Of a stretch of 10,197 nucleotides of DNA, positions 5,960 through 10,197 are shown piece after piece (within the stretch, counting starts at the first letter, position 1; every line of letters begins with the position of its first letter). The translations under genes and the position numbers were made by a program. The notes below the pieces were generated by a model, which ran no database searches, had not been told where the DNA came from, and worked only from the letters and a program-made list of their open reading frames with translations. Source of the stretch: Trachipleistophora hominis (lineage: Eukaryota > Microsporidia > Pleistophoridae); assembly GCA_000316135.1 (NCBI GenBank), contig JH994072.1, forward strand, positions 15,891-26,087, read 5' to 3'.

Positions 5960-7144
5960 ATGTTAGCCTTATCGGATGGTGGGGCAATATCTTATACTTT
6001 TCGTTTATTATTCTTCACATAATACCGTTGTAGATAACATGTACCAATTTTTAATTTAATAAAATCGCCCATATGAAGAGCTCAACTCTTTATCGTACGT
6101 TAACTAGTCTGACTCGAGATGAAGATTCTGGCCCCAACATAAATATCGCAAGTCAGACCCTCAAAAGTAAGAGCAAAGATTAAAATCACGGGCTGTAAAA
6201 TGCGTTAAATTATCAGTTTAAACATCTCTTTGACTTTAAACTAAACATTAGGCAGAACTTCTAAATATATAGATCATGTCTAATAATAAATAGCCAGCAA
6301 GGACGTGCTATGTTTGAGATAAACATAAAATTTGAAGCGTAATGAAATGGAAATGTACTAAATGTAAAGTGGTTTTACATTTGCTGAAATGTTTCATAAG
6401 GTATCATACCATGGTGGATTTCTAGATTTATACGCATTTTTTAGATATTCATTCAGTTTTATGATTTGCTTTATAAAAAAATAATATGCTATAAATAATA
6501 TGATATTTACTTTTAAATCTTGTATTATTACATTTCTTAGTGAACCAAACTAAATTTGAAGACGTTTTTGGACACGTTGTTTATTCATGTAATGCAATTT
6601 TAAAACTGTTATATATTTCTGGCGTACCATGTGGCAAATATTATATGGTACACTATTATATACAAAATATAATAAATCTATAGTATCGATAAAAGTATTA
6701 GATTTCATTTCTCAAACGCGGTATCTAGTAAAATTGACTATACCACAGGTACCGCGGTATCTCGATTCGTATTGCGATTGGTTACAAATACCAGTCTGGC
6801 CGTTTAATGCATGTTAATGCCTACCTATTAGGCTCGGGTTTCGTCAAGCTAAATGGCACGGGAAGGCTTAATTAGACGATAGTATGGTGGAATATTAATA
6901 AATGTGCAATATTAGATACATGATTATTGAATGAAACTGCTCTTCCCTCTAACACATCACTTCAAATCAATTAATGTTTCATTTTGCATCTTTTCATTTC
7001 TTTCAAGTACGGGTTACTTCCATACATACCTATTCAGTTTGACCCGTCCGTCTCAAACTTTCTTCCAATTTTACAGCGCCATTTTTGATCACGTATGAAA
7101 CAGAAACAAAGTAACAATAAAATCACAACACACACAAGCTTTCT
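5960..7144. other. 1.2 kb region without a firm gene
   Basis: The sequence is AT-rich with frequent stops in all frames apart from one 62-codon ORF, described separately. One long-range inverted repeat stands out: GTCTGACT at 6107-6114 pairs perfectly with AGTCAGAC at 6151-6158 around 36 bases, the right scale for a hairpin RNA, though the loop has no known RNA family signature that I can see. A pyrimidine-rich run ending in TTTTACAG (about 7058-7076) resembles a 3' splice site ahead of the PX gene. No matching upstream coding exon is apparent. Confidence 0.45.
6629..6817 (+). CDS. Doubtful small ORF, 62 residues
   Basis: An open frame from ATG (context ACCATGT) to TAA encodes a peptide rich in Tyr, Ile, Leu and Trp, with the C-terminal half containing PQVPRYLDSYCDWLQIPVWP. 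I do not recognise it. There is no signal peptide, domain or clear homologue, and a frame of this length is expected by chance on a 1.2 kb AT-rich stretch. The start lies in one arm of a 7-bp inverted repeat (GTACCAT 6624-6630, ATGGTAC 6645-6651), which could hide the ATG in a hairpin. The aromatic, proline-containing end is unlike random AT-rich translation, so a gene remnant is possible. Confidence 0.18.
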   Translation: MWQILYGTLLYTKYNKSIVSIKVLDFISQTRYLVKLTIPQVPRYLDSYCDWLQIPVWPFNAC

Positions 7145-7519
7145 ATGTCCAAAGATAATGGTCACATCCTCGAAATATCTATACCTACGCACAAAAAGCT
7201 TAACAACATCATACATTATGAAATATTATGTATTACAAATCTACAGGAATACCGCAAATGCTATTCACGTGTTTTCCGCCGTTACAAACAATTCCGGCAT
7301 CTTTATAAAATTTTGAGCGGAAAAATCGTTCAACCGGAGTTTCCCAAGAAAAGGTTTTTTAATTACAAAGAGGAAGTAATAAAGGAACGAATGGCGATGC
7401 TGGGTGTGTGGCTAAGATACGTTGCTAAATTGATTGACGATAACAATTGCTATCGAGATGAATGGGCCAAAGAGGTATTACGTTTTCTTCAAGATGATAA
7501 ATATCCCGGTAATAACTAG
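7145..7519 (+). CDS. Small stand-alone PX-domain protein (sorting-nexin-like)
   Basis: This 124-residue protein is almost entirely a PX domain, the phosphoinositide-binding module that recruits proteins mainly to PI3P-rich endosomes. Strands beta 1-3 run from about residue 7 to 46 (ISIP, HYEILCITNL). The signature RRYKQF lies at 45-50, and its arginine normally contacts the 3-phosphate. HLYKIL starts helix 1. A shortened proline loop with PEFPKKRFF (64-72) supplies the basic lipid-contact lysines. The EEVIKERMAMLGVWL helix (76-90) carries Arg82 at the site of the second conserved arginine, and the end WAKEVLRFLQDD matches the last helix. RRYKQF has Gln where families usually have Asp or Glu. 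Compared with SNX3-like proteins the N-terminal extension is very short. An in-frame TAA at 7118-7120 excludes an upstream extension without splicing. Retromer cargo sorting or vacuolar targeting is inferred, not shown. Confidence 0.82.
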   Translation: MSKDNGHILEISIPTHKKLNNIIHYEILCITNLQEYRKCYSRVFRRYKQFRHLYKILSGKIVQPEFPKKRFFNYKEEVIKERMAMLGVWLRYVAKLIDDNNCYRDEWAKEVLRFLQDDKYPGNN

Positions 7520-7640
7520 ATATTGGCACAGAAATTTGACGAATACGAAGTTGTTGTAACGATTGTTGATTGTATATTAGATCGCAATGAATGGTCATAG
7601 CGTACAATACGAGCAAAGAGGTGATTAATTGTAATTTAAA

Positions 7641-7656
7641 ATAAAATCGATTTTAT
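7641..7656. repeat. Perfect 16-bp palindrome
   Basis: ATAAAATCGATTTTAT reads the same on both strands, with TCGA at its centre. Next to the 9-bp inverted repeat at 7666-7704 it forms two adjacent symmetric structures in the 3' region of the PX gene. It could be a dimeric protein site, a 3'-end structure, or chance given the base composition. Confidence 0.5.
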
Positions 7657-7665
7657 ATTTTGGGC

Positions 7666-7704
7666 ATAGTATTTCATAGAAGTGCAAAAAAGGAAAAATA
7701 CTAT
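7666..7704 (+). repeat. 9-bp inverted repeat, potential hairpin
   Basis: The arms ATAGTATTT (7666-7674) and AAATACTAT (7696-7704) are perfect complements with a 21-base purine-rich loop. It lies about 150 bases after the PX stop codon. The stem is mostly A-T pairs, so stability in RNA would be modest. Confidence 0.4.
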
Positions 7705-8209
7705 ATTAATGTTTCAGAAACGCCAGTAGCTGGCAAAACAAAATTAATTTGAACAGCATTGTGATAATTATGAACAAAAATTACAAGTACGAGCAACATC
7801 CCATAAGGTATTCTTGCTAAAGTGGGCCTTATATGTAGCAGATTAAGTAGATTTTTGCAGTTAGGTCTTGTAAATTTTCAGAAAAAAATATCTCATGAAA
7901 TTGTATTAGAAGTGATTCTGAAAAGTAATGGTTAGATCCCAAAACAAAATCATAAAATAAATTAATAAATTTGTGCGTATAAGTATTTGTGTCCTCAAAA
8001 CTTAAAAGCTACAAACAAGTAAAATAACAACGTTTAATTCGGTAATACGTTTACCCTGCGATAATATCGTTACTTATTTATAAAAAACTATAATCTTCGT
8101 TTATAACACATGCTAAATGCTGAAATAAGGCATAAGATGTGCATGGTTTCTGATGAACAAGAATTCGTATCATTCTCACTTTTAAATATTAACTATTCTT
8201 ATGATCTAC

Positions 8210-9856
8210 TCAGAGTTCAAATTGTCCTTCATTTTCCATTCGTTTCTCCTCATATTCACCAAAACACGTCCATAGAATGACATTGGCATAAAATCGCACA
8301 CCATCAGTGAAATTTTCATTTATTGTTCCAGCTCTGACAGCTTCTGTAATTATAGTTCCATTCCTATCCACCACTCCTTGAACATCTGCGTGGGTGTAAT
8401 CTTTTAAAACATTTTTAGTAAGAGAAAATACGAAGGCATCGAGAAGTTTGAGCACATTATTCTGCATAAGAAAGGATGCAAATGGCCTAATTAGGAAGGT
8501 TTCTTTTCCGTCTATTCGTGCATAGAAATTTATTTGCTTAATTTTAGTCAAATTATTATCCTCAGTTCTACACATTTCAACTGATCGATTTTGGTTTTTC
8601 GTGTCTTTTAAATCTATTTCACTTTCGCTGGGTAATGTATTATTTGATCTGGAGGCGCATTCATCAGAATTGGCACAATTTGTATAATTGGTAACATCTA
8701 TAGCTTTATCTTCAGCGTCACTGTGATTCTTCTGTAGTTTATAATTGGTTGATGGTATTTTACCATCCTCATGGATTACGTTGTTTGACCCAATCCTAAC
8801 CTCATTTTCAGATTTTTCATCTCCTTCATTGAATGTGTTTACATCCTTTTGATTGCATTTGGTTTTATTCTCGGCCTCATTTAGTTCTTTATCGTTCCAA
8901 TAGCCATCCGTCCATTTCTTCAATCTTTCATATTCACACCTAAACACTACATAGAACATATAAATCTCCTGCCTAACCATCTCCTCAACAACAAACATTT
9001 TCTTTCCTAGTACTCCATTCATTTCGCAACATTTTCTCTTTCGTTCTCCCAGATATTTTACCATTAGGAAATACTTCTCCTCAGAATTAAATACATGTAT
9101 AAATGACAGTAACTCATTGTTACTCAACAGAGTTGCCATATTTGTTATTGCTCGTCTAAATTCGGCTGCGAAAATACAACGTATGCGCTTTTTTATCATT
9201 TCCTGTTTGAATTCGTACTCGGCATTCCCCAGTTTCGTACTTAATTCGGAATATAGGCTTTTTAGATCAACAAGGGATAGCGAACTGAGTGTATTTTCAT
9301 TCGAAAAGAAGTTTATGAGTTCGTATGGTTTTGTTTTTTTCTCTGTTTCTTTTAGTTCTCGATAGGTCTGCATCTTTTCGTATAGGATCGATTGCAAAGT
9401 ATCAAACGATTTTATAAAGTCTTTAAAACATTTCTTATTGGACTGGTACGTTACATATGAATTTAGAGGCGTTGATTGATCCGTGCTGTTTTTATCATCA
9501 ATAAAAGCTACGTTTGGACTGTGTATGCTAGCAATGGTGCAATCGACACCGGTTCTTGTCTTTATGGACATCTGTTTTGAATCGTTGCATCCCTCGTCGT
9601 TGACCACACACTCATCGGCAGCGATACCATGGTCATGGTGTTCATCCCCATTCTCAATATAACTATAAGTTTTTGCACTTTCAACATGTAAATGCGTATT
9701 CTCAATCAATACCACTGAATCACTCGAAATTTGTTCTTTTTCCACTATTTCCTGCCTTTTATTTTCTATTTTTGTATCTTTTATAGCTATTTTTTCGGTG
9801 TCAATATTCACCATTTTCGTTTCCTTGTGTCTCATCATTTTATCACAATCCTTCAT
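8210..9856 (-). CDS. Orphan 548-residue protein with helical core and disordered linker
   Basis: I do not recognise this protein. Residues 1-138 are charged, low in hydrophobic residues and probably disordered. Residues 141-316 look folded and strongly helical, with heptad-like Leu/Ile/Phe spacing (KDFIKSFDTLQSILYEKM, then KSLYSELSTKLG and SFIHVFNSEEKYFLMVKYL). Residues 317-438 are an Asn/Glu/Lys/Ser-rich linker. Residues 440-535 look like a second folded domain (ARIDGKETFLIRPFASFLM, NVLKLLDAFVFSLTKNVL, GVRFYANVILWTCFGEYEE). There is no signal peptide or membrane segment, so a nuclear or cytoplasmic protein is likely. The start is the first ATG after an upstream non-coding region; further Met codons at 7, 8 and 15 are alternatives. 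The stop is TGA. The long uninterrupted frame with two ordered segments supports a real gene. A scaffold or GTPase-regulator role is possible but unsupported. Confidence 0.8.
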   Translation of the reverse strand: MKDCDKMMRHKETKMVNIDTEKIAIKDTKIENKRQEIVEKEQISSDSVVLIENTHLHVESAKTYSYIENGDEHHDHGIAADECVVNDEGCNDSKQMSIKTRTGVDCTIASIHSPNVAFIDDKNSTDQSTPLNSYVTYQSNKKCFKDFIKSFDTLQSILYEKMQTYRELKETEKKTKPYELINFFSNENTLSSLSLVDLKSLYSELSTKLGNAEYEFKQEMIKKRIRCIFAAEFRRAITNMATLLSNNELLSFIHVFNSEEKYFLMVKYLGERKRKCCEMNGVLGKKMFVVEEMVRQEIYMFYVVFRCEYERLKKWTDGYWNDKELNEAENKTKCNQKDVNTFNEGDEKSENEVRIGSNNVIHEDGKIPSTNYKLQKNHSDAEDKAIDVTNYTNCANSDECASRSNNTLPSESEIDLKDTKNQNRSVEMCRTEDNNLTKIKQINFYARIDGKETFLIRPFASFLMQNNVLKLLDAFVFSLTKNVLKDYTHADVQGVVDRNGTIITEAVRAGTINENFTDGVRFYANVILWTCFGEYEEKRMENEGQFEL

Positions 9857-10197
9857 TTTGTTTGTTTCACGAATCGAAGTAAATGACCTATCAAATTAAA
9901 TTAAGTGATTAATTGAAAACACGAGAATTTGTTATAAACTTTACCGCATAACATTTATTCAGCATATTAGCTGCGCTATTCTATTTTTCCAAAACGAGTG
10001 CATTAAACGGGTATTTTATTGGTAAAAATAGTGATTTCTTAGGTTAAAAATTATTGTTATGGCTTAACGTTCGCAATTTGATCACTTATAAAACTGAAAA
10101 GTTATTTTTTATTTAATGTAATAATTCATTATACACTACATTCTTTGTATACACCATGTTGTTATCAGCTTTGTCCTAATCGCCATTGTCTGTAATG
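9857..10197. other. Upstream flank of the orphan gene
   Basis: These 341 bases precede the minus-strand orphan ORF and should hold its promoter. They are AT-rich. I see no ORF, RNA gene, notable palindrome or recognisable promoter motif. The window ends before any neighbouring gene is reached. Confidence 0.4.

Larger units (their letters stand above)
7520..8209. other. Region between convergent genes, with palindrome
   Basis: These 690 bases separate the ends of the PX gene and the minus-strand orphan gene. I see no gene. A perfect 16-bp palindrome, ATAAAATCGATTTTAT, is at 7641-7656. Ten bases later a 9-bp perfect inverted repeat (ATAGTATTT 7666-7674, AAATACTAT 7696-7704, 21-base loop) follows. 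An AATAAA at 7640-7645 overlaps the palindrome, about 120 bases after the PX stop. The remainder is AT-rich and featureless. Confidence 0.5.

Noticed and set aside
6390..6420. Further copy of the dispersed repeat near CATACCATGGTGG
   Set aside because: Only a short CCATGG-centred similarity is present, and neither conserved box is found.
7058..7076. 3' splice site before the PX gene
   Set aside because: The pyrimidine tract plus ACAG is suggestive, but no upstream coding exon or convincing 5' splice site is visible, and the PX frame has its own ATG after an in-frame stop.
7095..7316. 73-codon ORF overlapping the PX gene
   Set aside because: It is an out-of-frame shadow of the PX coding region with no PX motif of its own.
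8240..8540. RhoGAP domain at the C-terminus of the orphan protein
   Set aside because: A few hydrophobic helices resemble RhoGAP spacing, but no arginine finger or conserved NKMT-like motif could be found.
9117..9365. Plus-strand 82-codon ORF within the 548-residue gene
   Set aside because: It is antisense to the long orphan ORF, and its composition fits the complement of that gene.

Overview
The window looks like nuclear DNA of an AT-rich, intron-poor unicellular eukaryote. Four lines of evidence support this. The tRNA gene has no encoded CCA, carries A- and B-box promoter sequence, and is followed by a T-run. Three protein genes belong to endomembrane families typical of eukaryotes (an Rce1-type CAAX protease, a SidJ/DUF1749 hydrolase and a PX-domain protein). 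There are no ribosome-binding sites or operon-like spacing. The coding regions read through without visible introns, using ATG starts and standard stops. A fungus, a microsporidian-like lineage or another parasitic protist would all fit. I cannot name the organism from this sequence, and the SidJ-family gene leans only weakly towards the fungal side.

Layout: a minus-strand RCE1 homologue (151-1017) diverges from a plus-strand gene for a secreted, cysteine-rich orphan protein (1527-2435). A 2.2 kb gene-free stretch follows (2436-4621). It holds at least five decayed copies of one unnamed repeat in both orientations, plus a short tandem repeat just before the next gene. Then come a SidJ/DUF1749 alpha/beta hydrolase (4622-5458), a tRNA-Thr(UGU) (5879-5950), a 1.2 kb stretch with only a doubtful 62-codon ORF, and a small stand-alone PX-domain protein (7145-7519). 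A minus-strand gene for a 548-residue orphan protein with a low-complexity middle (8210-9856) converges on the PX gene. The 0.7 kb between them contains a perfect 16-bp palindrome and a 9-bp inverted repeat.

The genes do not form an obvious pathway. Two relate to membranes: ER processing of prenylated proteins (Rce1) and phosphoinositide-directed sorting (PX). The hydrolase is probably a soluble esterase. The cysteine-rich protein looks like cargo for the secretory route. I found no mobile-element enzyme, CRISPR array, defence locus or toxin. The most novel signal is the dispersed repeat family at about 2836-4288, followed by the two orphan proteins.
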